Positions 1-6,801 of a stretch of DNA of 7,712 nucleotides are shown in pieces; the stretch's first letter is position 1, and every line of letters begins with the position of its first letter. The notes beneath the pieces are model-generated. The model saw only the letters and a list, made by a program, of their open reading frames with translations. It made no database searches and was not told where the DNA came from. The translations under genes were made by a program, and so were the position numbers. The DNA lies in contig CALTZA010000020.1 in NCBI GenBank assembly GCA_943913655.1, forward strand, positions 1-7,712. Reading direction: 5' to 3'. The DNA is from an uncultured Francisella sp. (lineage in GTDB: Bacteria; Pseudomonadota; Gammaproteobacteria; Burkholderiales; Neisseriaceae).

Positions 1-1025
1 CACCTTGAAGATAACACCCTCATTATTTTCCAATTCGACTACTCCAAACGAGTAGACGTGGGTGACTTTAAATGGACCAGACCACTTTGATTTTAACTTA
101 CCTGGGAAGAGCTTGAATCTGGAGTTAAAGAGTAGCACCATGTCACCTTTTTGGAAGTGTCGTCGAACAATCCGCTGATCGTGATACTTCTTCATCCGCT
201 CCTTGTATAAATCTGATCTTTCATAAGCATGGAGACGGAATTCATCTAGCTCGTTCAGCTGCTCCAACCTCAGGTTCTTCACATCATCCCAATTCAGATT
301 CAAGTGCTTCAATGCCCATAATGCCTTGTATTCAAGCTCGATGGGTAGATGACAAGCCTTCCCATAAACTAGCTGATAAGGTGACATGCCAATGGGTGTC
401 TTGAATGCAGTCCTATACGCCCATAGTGCATCATCTAGCTTCCGAGACCAATCCTTCCGATTTGCATTGACCGTCTTGGCAAGGATTTGCTTGATCTCCC
501 GATTGGAAACCTCTACTTGTCCACTAGTTTGGGGATGATAAGGCGTAGCTACCTTGTGTTGCTTGACTCCATACTTGGCCAATACAGATTTGAATAGCTT
601 GTTGCAGAAGTGAGATCCTCCATCACTTATGATAGTACGAGGTACCCCAAAGCGAGAGAAGATATTCTTCTTTAAAAACGCTACAACACGCTTTCCTTCA
701 TTATCGGCCAATGCTACAGCTTCAACCCATTTCGACACATAATCCACAGCAACCAAGATGTACTTCATTCCAAACGAGTTTACGAATGGTCCCATGAAAT
801 CAATACCCCATACATCAAAGAGTTCTACCTCCAGGATTGTGGACATGGGCATTTCATGGTGTTTTGAAATAACACCTTGACGTTGGCATTGGTCACACCT
901 TCTCACATAGTCGTGTGCATCTCTGAATATTGTAGGCCAATAATAACCACTTTGCAAGACTTTTCTTGCTGTTCGATTACCCGCATGATGTCCTCCAACT
1001 TGCGAAGTGTGGCATGCTTCTAATA
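1..1025 (-). other. integrase: zinc finger, catalytic core and C-terminal GPF module
   Basis: The HHCC finger has H1499 and H1506 (CHTSQVGGHH) and C1537 and C1540 (RRCDQCQRQG). The catalytic core shows D1569 in WGIDFMGPF, D1628 in TIISDGGSHF and E1665 in SGQVEVSNREIK. This is a D,D-36-E spacing, close to the usual D,D-35-E. The plant-typical boxes WAYRTAFKTPIGMSPYQLVY and GKACHLPIELEYKALWAL follow. The C-terminal part has RHFQKGDMVLLF and GKLKSKWSGPFKV, the GPY/F-type module (+ strand about 65-110). The window ends about 25 residues later without a stop and without a chromodomain. Confidence 0.95.
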
Positions 1026-4000
1026 TAGTGGGCACTTCGTCATGGGATATACATCGTCGAATGATACCATCCGCACATCTTCGAAACAAATAAGGCTCAT
1101 CCCAATAATAGTGCTGAACGTCATGCATAAACTTCCTCCTCTGGTGGTAAGATAAATTTGTAGGTAACACATTACTCACCACGAAATTCGCAAAGTCGGC
1201 ATACCATGGTAAGTCTTCTATTGTTGTCGCTAATATCTCCTCGTCAGGGAATGCATCGCCAATCTGATTTTCTGATTGCGCCACATACTCATTCTCAAGT
1301 CTAGATAGGTGATCAGCCACTTGGTTCTCGCAACCTCTTCTATCTTTGACTTCGAAATCAAACTCTTGCAGCAGCAACACCCATCGAATCAGCCTTGGTT
1401 TTGCATCCTTCTTTGTCATTAGATACCTAAGAGCTGCATGGTCTGTATGAACGATCACTTTAGTACCTAATAGGTAGGCGCGGAACTTCTCAAACGCATA
1501 CACAACCGCTAATAGCTCTTGTTCAGTGACGGTGTAGTTCCTTTGGGCTTCATTGAGGACCTTACTCGCATAGTAGATAGGATGAAATAATTTCTCCTTT
1601 CTCTGTCCAAGAACAGCACCAACGGCTACACCACTAGCATCACACATGACTTCGAACGGGAGCGTCCAATCTGGTGTTACCATGATAGGGGCTTCAACGA
1701 GTTTTTCTTTAAGGCATTCAAATGCCTTTAAGCAATCATCATTAAAGTCAAACTTCGCATCTTTCTCCAATAGCTTGCATAATGGACTAGAAATTTTGGA
1801 GAAGTCTTTGATGAATCTACGATAAAACCCAGCATGGCCAAGAAAACTACGAACTCCCTTCACCGAAATTGGAGGTGGTAGCTTCTCAATTACCTCTATT
1901 TTGGCGCGATCAACCTCTATTCCTTTTTCGGAGATCTTGTGCCCAAGAACAATTCCTTCTTTTACCATGAAGTGGCACTTCTCCCAATTCAGCACAAGGT
2001 TGAACTCTACACATCTTTGTAATGCCATGCTTAAATTCACCAAACATGCTTCGAAAGACTCCCCAACAACTGAAAAGTCGTCCATAAATACCTCCAAAGT
2101 GTCTTCTACCATATCAGAGAAAATAGACATCATACATCGCTGAAAGGTGGCTGGTGCATTACATAACCCGAATGGCATACGTTTGAAGGCAAACGTACCA
2201 TATGGGCATGTAAACGTTGTCTTCTCTTGGTCTTCTGGTGCAATAAAAATCTGATTATAACCTGAATAACCATCAAGAAAGCAAAACCATCCTTTTCCCG
2301 CTAATCGATCTAGCATTTGGTCCATAAATGGCATGGGGAAGTGATCCTTGAGAGTCCAAGAATTCAGCTTGCGGTAGTCCATGCATACTCTCCATCCAGT
2401 GACGGGCCTGAGTGGAATAAGCTCATTCTTTGCATTCGCAACCACCGTCATACCTCCTTTCTTGGGAACACATTGTACTGGGCTTACCCATGTACTATCA
2501 GAAATAGGATACACAACTCCTGCGTCTAACCACTTGATAATCTCCTTCTTCACCACCTCTTGCATTGGTGGGTTTAGACGTCTTTGGTGTTCGATGGTGG
2601 GTGTGCACTTTTCTTGGAGCTGAATTTTATGAGTGCAAATTCCAGGTGGAATACCAAGGATATCCGCAATGGTCCATCCAATAGCTCTAATATACTTGCG
2701 TAAAATTGCAATAAGAGCTGCAACTTGTTGCTCACCTAAATCGGCTGCCACTATGACTGGAAGAGTGTTTCCGCTTCCTAAGAATGCATACTTCAAATGG
2801 CTTGGCAGCTCCTTTAATTCTAATGTGGGTGGTTCTTCAATAGATGGCTTAGCTGGTGGTGTGGGTCGATTCTTGAGATCAAGATCCAGCTTCTTAGGAG
2901 GATAGCGATATGCTCCTAATCCCGATAGAGCACAAATATCATCTTCAGAAATTTCAGCATCATCATCATCTTCTTCCATGAGCAAAACCTCCAAAGGATC
3001 ATCAAGAATTTGTTCTTCAGCAAGTAACTCATCCTCGTCATCAACGACAACATCAGTCACAGAAAATACACTTAGATCTTTGGGTTGCTTCATTGATTTG
3101 CAAACATCAAAGCGCACCACTTCATCATTTATTCGGAATGAAAGTTCATTAGCTCTCAAATCTATGAGCACACTTCCCGTAGCAAGGAAAGGGCGTCCCA
3201 AGATTATGGGAACCTCTGAATCTGCTTCGCAATCCAAGATGACAAAGTCTGCTGGAAATATGAATGAAGATACCTTCACCAAGACATCGCATAGAATACC
3301 AACCGGTCGTTTTACCGACCTATCCGCCCTAACACGCTTCATATTAGTTGGTGTAGGATCTCCCAACCCCAACTTCTTGTAGATTGATAATGGCATCAAG
3401 TTGATGCTGGCTCCTAAGTCACATAATGCTTTAGCAAAGTCCAAAGATCCGACGGTGCAAGGAATAGTGAAAGCTCCGGGGTCGGCCTTCTTCTGAACTA
3501 TGGATCGGGTAGCTATTGCACTACAATGATGCACATCTTCTTTCAGCTCATAGCTTGCTGCCCTCTTCTTAGTCAAAAGATCTTTCATAAACTTCGCATA
3601 CCCAGGCATTTGTTCAAGTGCCTCTACCAATGGGACATTAATAGTCAGCTGCTTCAAGATGGTCATGAACTTGCTGAACTTAGTGTCATCGGCCGCCTTC
3701 TTCAGTCTTTGTGGAAAAGGTGGTGGTGGGTATGGAAGTGTTCTTTCCATGGCTTTCTTCTCCTCTTGCTTCCGTTTATTACTTTTTTCAGGCTGCACGT
3801 CACTAGGCAACACGTCCTTGACGTTGGAAGTGGATATTGCGGCGTCTTCCCTAGTGGCGTCACTAGGTGTGGCGGTTGTGTCTGCTGTTCTGTCAACTAT
3901 TTGCTTGCCTTCTGCTGAAGTTTCCAGCACCTTACCACTCCTCGTAGTGATGGCCATGCATGACCCATCAGTCCTTGGATTTTGCACCGTATCGCTAGGC

Positions 4001-5505
4001 AAGGTGCCGACTTTTCTTTGGTTGAGTGTTGCTGAAAGTTGACTGAATTGCTGCTCTAGTTGCTTGATAGAAGTGGAATGAGAATCAACTAATTGCTTCA
4101 TGGAGGCCAAATCGTCAATCACCTCCTTAACTCCCGCATTCGTCGCTTCCACTCCTTTCAATAACTTAGCCATCATGTCTTCCATAGAATTAGATGTGGT
4201 GGTATCACGTCTACCAGGGGGAACGTACAAACCACTGTTTTCATTATTTTTCTTCCAACTACCTTGGTCTTTACCTCCAGATTTGTCATAATAGTTCCGA
4301 CCTTGGTTTCCTTGGGCATTCCCACGGAAACCCCCCTGATTGTTCAAGTAGTTGGCCTCCTCTTCTGAATCAGATTCGTCTCTTCCTTTTGACGCAATAG
4401 ATTTCACTTTTTCAGTCTTCCCTAATAGATGCTTTGTAAGAAGATCCATTTGGGTTTTCATGTGCGCCATATCTTGATCACGTTCTTCTTCTCTCCTTCT
4501 TTGATCTGCAGACATGCCAATAGATAAAGTGGGGCTTGCTACCTCAGAATCCCTGGTATGCCAAGCTCTACTTTGTTTCGTCATACGATCTAGCATGTTG
4601 CTTGCTTGACCAAAGGTGAGGTCCATAAAAGAACCTCCAGCTGCGTTGTCCACCACTGGTTTAGTTACTGAATTCAAGGCTCTATATAAGATCTCCATGA
4701 GGTGAACATTAGTCATGTGATGGTTTGGGCATCTCGCTAGCTTTGTCTTGAACCTCTCCCATGTTTCGTGAAGAGCTTCAGAGGGAAGCTGACGAAAGTT
4801 GCTGATTTCATCTCTCAATTGAGCCCTCTTGGATGGCGGAAAGAATCTTTCTAGGAAAGCGTCTCTCAATTGCCTCCAATTTGTAATAGAATCAGGAGTC
4901 AGCCCATTCAACCATAATGTTGCCTCCCCAGACAGAGACAATGGAAATAGACGTAATCGAATAGCATTCTGACCAACTCCAGGATTGTCAAAAGACTTGC
5001 ATGTAGAAATAAAGTTGATGAGATGCATATTCGGATCATCGCCTGCTAGTCCACCAAATAATCCCTTGAGTTGCAATAACTGAATCATGGTGCTAGTGAT
5101 GTTGAACTTGGCTCCGGGCGCTAATGGTGGTGGAATTATAGCTCCAGTGGCTCCGGCACCATCAAGATCATCATCATCATCGTCGAAAGCTGGTTGCAAA
5201 GGTTGGCGATCATATCTGTACCGAGCTTGTCGACCTCGTCTGTTGGTAGGTGTTGCCATTTCAGCGCCATGCCTTGGGTTGATCAACTCGTCATCTCCTA
5301 AATCTTCATCGTCAGGATTTGTTGCTCGTCCAGGATTATCAATGTTTTGTTGTTGGACTTGAGCAGCGGCAAGAGCAGCTAATCTTGCTTGCTCATGTTG
5401 AGCAGCCATCCTGTCGATTTCCGCTTGTGCTTCCATTCTTCTGATTCGTTGTGGTTCCGGATTGATTGGTAATAACGGTTGACCAGAACTTCTAGTATGG
5501 GGCAT
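1..5505 (-). CDS. gag-pol: Gag-Pol polyprotein (Gag, protease, RT, RNase H, integrase), C-terminus cut by window edge
   Basis: I read a single frame of 1835 codons from the ATG at 5505 to the left edge with no stop. The polyprotein encodes the particle protein and all enzymes needed to copy and insert the element. Domains by residue: Gag core about 160-275; coiled-coil linker about 450-500; aspartic protease about 675-790 with DLGAS at 696-700; acidic linker; RT about 993-1187 with FMDD at 1140-1143; RNase H about 1285-1400; integrase from about 1495, with an HHCC finger, a D1569-D1628-E1665 triad and a GPF motif near residue 1810. The start MPHTRSSGQP is the first in-frame ATG after the leader and lies about 110 nt past the primer-binding site. 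Gag and Pol are fused without frameshift or stop, as in other Athila-like elements. The intact frame and catalytic residues suggest a recent insertion. Expression would depend on the LTR promoter. Confidence 0.96.
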   Translation of the reverse strand, partial: MPHTRSSGQPLLPINPEPQRIRRMEAQAEIDRMAAQHEQARLAALAAAQVQQQNIDNPGRATNPDDEDLGDDELINPRHGAEMATPTNRRGRQARYRYDRQPLQPAFDDDDDDLDGAGATGAIIPPPLAPGAKFNITSTMIQLLQLKGLFGGLAGDDPNMHLINFISTCKSFDNPGVGQNAIRLRLFPLSLSGEATLWLNGLTPDSITNWRQLRDAFLERFFPPSKRAQLRDEISNFRQLPSEALHETWERFKTKLARCPNHHMTNVHLMEILYRALNSVTKPVVDNAAGGSFMDLTFGQASNMLDRMTKQSRAWHTRDSEVASPTLSIGMSADQRRREEERDQDMAHMKTQMDLLTKHLLGKTEKVKSIASKGRDESDSEEEANYLNNQGGFRGNAQGNQGRNYYDKSGGKDQGSWKKNNENSGLYVPPGRRDTTTSNSMEDMMAKLLKGVEATNAGVKEVIDDLASMKQLVDSHSTSIKQLEQQFSQLSATLNQRKVGTLPSDTVQNPRTDGSCMAITTRSGKVLETSAEGKQIVDRTADTTATPSDATREDAAISTSNVKDVLPSDVQPEKSNKRKQEEKKAMERTLPYPPPPFPQRLKKAADDTKFSKFMTILKQLTINVPLVEALEQMPGYAKFMKDLLTKKRAASYELKEDVHHCSAIATRSIVQKKADPGAFTIPCTVGSLDFAKALCDLGASINLMPLSIYKKLGLGDPTPTNMKRVRADRSVKRPVGILCDVLVKVSSFIFPADFVILDCEADSEVPIILGRPFLATGSVLIDLRANELSFRINDEVVRFDVCKSMKQPKDLSVFSVTDVVVDDEDELLAEEQILDDPLEVLLMEEDDDDAEISEDDICALSGLGAYRYPPKKLDLDLKNRPTPPAKPSIEEPPTLELKELPSHLKYAFLGSGNTLPVIVAADLGEQQVAALIAILRKYIRAIGWTIADILGIPPGICTHKIQLQEKCTPTIEHQRRLNPPMQEVVKKEIIKWLDAGVVYPISDSTWVSPVQCVPKKGGMTVVANAKNELIPLRPVTGWRVCMDYRKLNSWTLKDHFPMPFMDQMLDRLAGKGWFCFLDGYSGYNQIFIAPEDQEKTTFTCPYGTFAFKRMPFGLCNAPATFQRCMMSIFSDMVEDTLEVFMDDFSVVGESFEACLVNLSMALQRCVEFNLVLNWEKCHFMVKEGIVLGHKISEKGIEVDRAKIEVIEKLPPPISVKGVRSFLGHAGFYRRFIKDFSKISSPLCKLLEKDAKFDFNDDCLKAFECLKEKLVEAPIMVTPDWTLPFEVMCDASGVAVGAVLGQRKEKLFHPIYYASKVLNEAQRNYTVTEQELLAVVYAFEKFRAYLLGTKVIVHTDHAALRYLMTKKDAKPRLIRWVLLLQEFDFEVKDRRGCENQVADHLSRLENEYVAQSENQIGDAFPDEEILATTIEDLPWYADFANFVVSNVLPTNLSYHQRRKFMHDVQHYYWDEPYLFRRCADGIIRRCISHDEVPTILEACHTSQVGGHHAGNRTARKVLQSGYYWPTIFRDAHDYVRRCDQCQRQGVISKHHEMPMSTILEVELFDVWGIDFMGPFVNSFGMKYILVAVDYVSKWVEAVALADNEGKRVVAFLKKNIFSRFGVPRTIISDGGSHFCNKLFKSVLAKYGVKQHKVATPYHPQTSGQVEVSNREIKQILAKTVNANRKDWSRKLDDALWAYRTAFKTPIGMSPYQLVYGKACHLPIELEYKALWALKHLNLNWDDVKNLRLEQLNELDEFRLHAYERSDLYKERMKKYHDQRIVRRHFQKGDMVLLFNSRFKLFPGKLKSKWSGPFKVTHVYSFGVVELENNEGVIFKV
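1305..1662 (-). other. RNase H domain (RT-linked)
   Basis: Residues about 1283-1400, directly after the RT thumb/connection region. Motifs are LPFEVMCDASGVAVGAVLGQ, NYTVTEQELLAVVYAFEKFR and KVIVHTDHAALRYL, which supply the acidic catalytic residues D1289, E1330 and D1355. The domain ends near the conserved DHLSRLE box at about 1310. It removes the RNA strand of the RNA-DNA hybrid and makes the polypurine primer for plus-strand synthesis. No residue expected in the core is missing. Confidence 0.94.
1930..2529 (-). other. reverse transcriptase domain
   Basis: Residues about 993-1187. Ordered motifs are WVSPVQCVPKKGG, GWRVCMDYRKLNSWTLKDHFP, CFLDGYSGYNQI with the first catalytic Asp at 1078, TTFTCPYGTFAFKRMPFGLC, and VFMDDFSVVG with the Asp pair at 1142-1143. 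The segment TVVANAKNELIPLRPVTGW between the KKGG and RVCMDY motifs is an Athila-type feature. FMDD instead of YVDD or YIDD also fits that lineage. All three catalytic aspartates are present, so the domain looks active. It copies the genomic RNA into cDNA, starting from the tRNA-Asp primer. Confidence 0.97.
3150..3483 (-). other. retropepsin-like aspartic protease domain
   Basis: Residues about 675-790 match a retroviral-type aspartic protease. The active-site loop reads CDLGASINLMP, with the catalytic Asp at residue 696 (codon at 3418-3420) followed by Leu-Gly-Ala-Ser in place of the commoner Thr/Ser-Gly-Ala. DLGAS is the usual form in the Athila lineage as I know it, so it should not be read as inactivating. 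The second hallmark, ILGRPFLATG, lies at about 767-776 and corresponds to the ILG flap-side motif. The enzyme would work as a dimer to cut the polyprotein inside the particle. Confidence 0.92.
4005..4165 (-). other. predicted coiled coil in the Gag-protease linker
   Basis: Residues about 448-500 read as an amphipathic, helix-prone stretch with regularly spaced hydrophobic residues: VKEVIDDLASMKQLVD, then STSIKQLEQQFSQLSATLNQ. This looks like a coiled coil that could aid Gag multimerisation. The call is by eye only. It lies between the Gly/Asn-rich tail of Gag and the conserved MAITTRSGKVL box that precedes protease in Athila-type polyproteins. Confidence 0.55.
4680..5028 (-). other. Gag core domain (retrotransposon gag family)
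   Basis: Residues about 160-275 of the polyprotein carry the classic plant Gag signature: RLRLFPLSLSGEATLWLNGL, then NWRQLRDAFLERFFPP and LHETWERFKTKLARCPNH. In this family the segment forms the capsid-like part that assembles the cytoplasmic particle around the genomic RNA. It is preceded by about 150 residues of low-complexity sequence, rich in Gln, Ala and Arg, with a run of six Asp near residue 108. The stretch after it is rich in Gly, Asn and Gln (QGGFRGNAQGNQGRNYYDK). I see no CCHC zinc knuckle in that stretch, so basic and Gly/Asn-rich residues may bind RNA instead. Confidence 0.93.
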
Positions 5506-5615
5506 GCACTAAAAGAAAAACCTGCAATAAACAAAAACAAAAACTAAACGTAAAAGTACGAGAATCTTTGACCAAAGGGTCTAGTAATTTTCACGAACTT
5601 GATTGACACTCGTAT
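5506..5615 (-). promoter_or_regulatory. 5' leader between PBS and the gag start
   Basis: About 110 nt of untranslated leader precede the gag ATG. The second half is strongly U-rich (several TTTTTG units at about 5526-5546) and ends in TTGCAG at 5522, which resembles a plant 3' splice site 16 nt before the start codon. Packaging or dimerisation signals would be expected here in this type of element, but I cannot point to one. Confidence 0.6.
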
Positions 5616-5633
5616 TCCCCGGCAACGGCGCCA
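5616..5633 (-). other. primer-binding site for tRNA-Asp
   Basis: The + strand here reads TCCCCGGCAACGGCGCCA. This equals the 3' end of plant cytosolic tRNA-Asp(GTC), including the CCA tail, as I remember that tRNA. The minus strand, which is the element sense, is therefore complementary over 18 nt, starting TGGCGCCGTTGCC. It begins 5 nt (AAAAT) after the LTR end. This is the typical primer of Athila elements. Confidence 0.94.
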
Positions 5634-5697
5634 ATTTTTGATAACGCTCAATCTACAGCTCTCGTGGGAGTGTAAAGCGGTCGTTAGCAAATATAGA

Positions 5698-5715
5698 ACC
5701 CAACCTGGGTTGGGT
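5698..5715. repeat. perfect 8-bp palindrome in U5
   Basis: ACCCAACC, TG, GGTTGGGT: perfect inverted arms around two bases. It lies about 60 bp inside the LTR end, next to a TGTGGGAT-type box (minus strand about 5719-5728) that I recognise from the U5 of other plant Gypsy LTRs. Confidence 0.85.
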
Positions 5716-5890
5716 ATCGATCCCACAGAGAATAGCTTGGCCAACAAGCAAGAGAAATTACTAGACTTTTAGTGCAAGTCTCGTAGGAAAGGGGGGATTG
5801 TAGTATGTAACCAAAACAAGAATGTAAGAACTGAAAATAGCAAAATAAAGAGAGATTGTCACGTGTGTTGTAAACAATGAGAATTGAGGC

Positions 5891-6395
5891 GTTGGGGTTA
5901 TGTCCACCTTCTGAGGTATACGTCTCTATTGGCTATGAGTGTGTAGAGTCTTGACATGTAATTGCTTATAGAGAATTGTAGTCGATGGTAAATCCAAGCG
6001 TCTCTCGACCTAAACAAGGACTATTTCACTTTAACTCTCTCGAGCTTAAAGCGTGACTAACGGTACGAATTCTCCAAGAAGTTAGTCCAGGTACGGCACT
6101 AGCTTTTTAATAGGAAAGGGTGTCCTACTACCTTGACATTATCTCTTTTCCAGACAAATAACTTTTCTCTCGAACAAGTCAGATGTTAGACTGGCGTTGG
6201 TCTATGCGTCTTCTTTTCTAGACAAATAACCTTTCTCTCGAACAGGTTAGATGTTAGAATGGCGTGTTCTTGTGTTTGAACCGCAAAGAATGTAGATTTA
6301 AGATGAAGAGAATAATGATATAAGCAATATACTTGTCTTGAACTCACAAACTCATAGCTATAGATAGTAACTCATTCGGCTTCCATAACCCCAAC
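5891..6395. repeat. imperfect inverted repeat in the LTR (arms 5891-5970 and 6319-6395)
   Basis: The left arm on the + strand and the right arm on the minus strand share GTTGGGGTTATG (12 of 12), then GCTATGAGT, and end in ATTGCTTATA. Mismatches and small gaps lie between, for about 70% identity over about 80 nt. The arms are about 350 bp apart. In the element RNA they could pair as a long imperfect stem. Confidence 0.75.
6144..6265 (-). repeat. 54-bp tandem duplication inside the LTR
   Basis: Two copies, 6144-6197 and 6212-6265, are separated by 14 bp. I count 49 of 54 identical positions. Each contains AGACAAATAAC, TTTCTCTCGAACA and AGATGTTAGA followed by TGGCGT on the + strand. The unit lies in the transcribed R/U5 part and in the loop between the arms of a larger inverted repeat. 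Confidence 0.9.
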
Positions 6396-6641
6396 TAAGA
6401 GATTTAGTTACCCATGAATGCGAAGGATATCACGTTTTGCATGGTGGATGGCGTGAATAGTAGGTGTTTGGCGTGTGGTTTTAGTGATTCCGTAGCAAGT
6501 AACGATTCTCTTGTTGTGGAATTTAAGAGTAGAAGAATGAAGAATTGAGAATGGGTTGTAGGAAGATGTCTTAATTGTAAGGAGATGAATGAATTGTCAG
6601 AATGTCTCCCCCCCTTTTTTAAAATCTCTAACATGATAGGG

Positions 6642-6649
6642 TATTTATA
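6642..6649 (-). promoter_or_regulatory. LTR TATA box (TATAAATA)
   Basis: The minus strand reads TATTATAAATACCC, a good plant TATA box placed about one third into the LTR, where U3 should end. Transcription would be expected to start about 25-35 nt downstream, at about 6612-6622. The sequence there is an A run followed by seven G (AAAAAAGGGGGGGAGACA). The start site is inferred from spacing only. Confidence 0.65.
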
Positions 6650-6720
6650 ATACTCCTATCCTACTCCTACTAAACTAATAAAATAAATAACCAAATCCTA
6701 ATATACTAATGAAATCCTTG

Positions 6721-6801
6721 ACCCAATTGTACTAGGGTAAGGTTACAAAATTATAATCCAAATAGAATGATGAAACACATAACCTAATTGCACTAGGTTA
6801 A
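6721..6801 (-). repeat. paired 20-bp palindromic motifs in U3
   Basis: Positions 6721-6740 and 6782-6801 match at 17 of 20 bases (ACCyAATTGyACTAGGkTAA on the + strand). Each copy is itself an interrupted palindrome; the second has AACCTA...TAGGTT arms around 7 bases. They lie about 75-150 bp upstream of the TATA box, where LTR enhancers usually sit, so they may be factor-binding sites. Confidence 0.7.

Noticed and set aside
3418..3420. DLGAS instead of DTGA/DSGA as a protease defect
   Set aside because: Leu after the catalytic Asp is the normal form in Athila-type proteases, so it is lineage-specific rather than inactivating.
1901..4400. Several + strand open frames of 60-134 codons
   Set aside because: They lie opposite the gag-pol frame, have no recognisable domain or start context, and are antisense shadows of the polyprotein.
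5165..5190. Trinucleotide (ATC)n tract as a microsatellite locus
   Set aside because: It is short, interrupted, and encodes the in-frame Asp run of Gag; coding constraint explains it.
5616..5633. Partial tRNA-Asp gene
   Set aside because: Only the 3' 18 nt plus CCA match. A genomic tRNA gene lacks an encoded CCA, and the position 5 nt from the LTR end shows it is a primer-binding site.
5544..5747. 67-codon minus-strand open frame over the LTR end, PBS and leader
   Set aside because: It spans cis-acting sites whose sequence is fixed by tRNA pairing, so the open frame is incidental.
6404..6634. 76-codon minus-strand open frame in the LTR
   Set aside because: It starts just after the TATA box at about the predicted transcript start, is low-complexity Ser/Leu-rich, and matches nothing I recognise. 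At most it is an upstream ORF.
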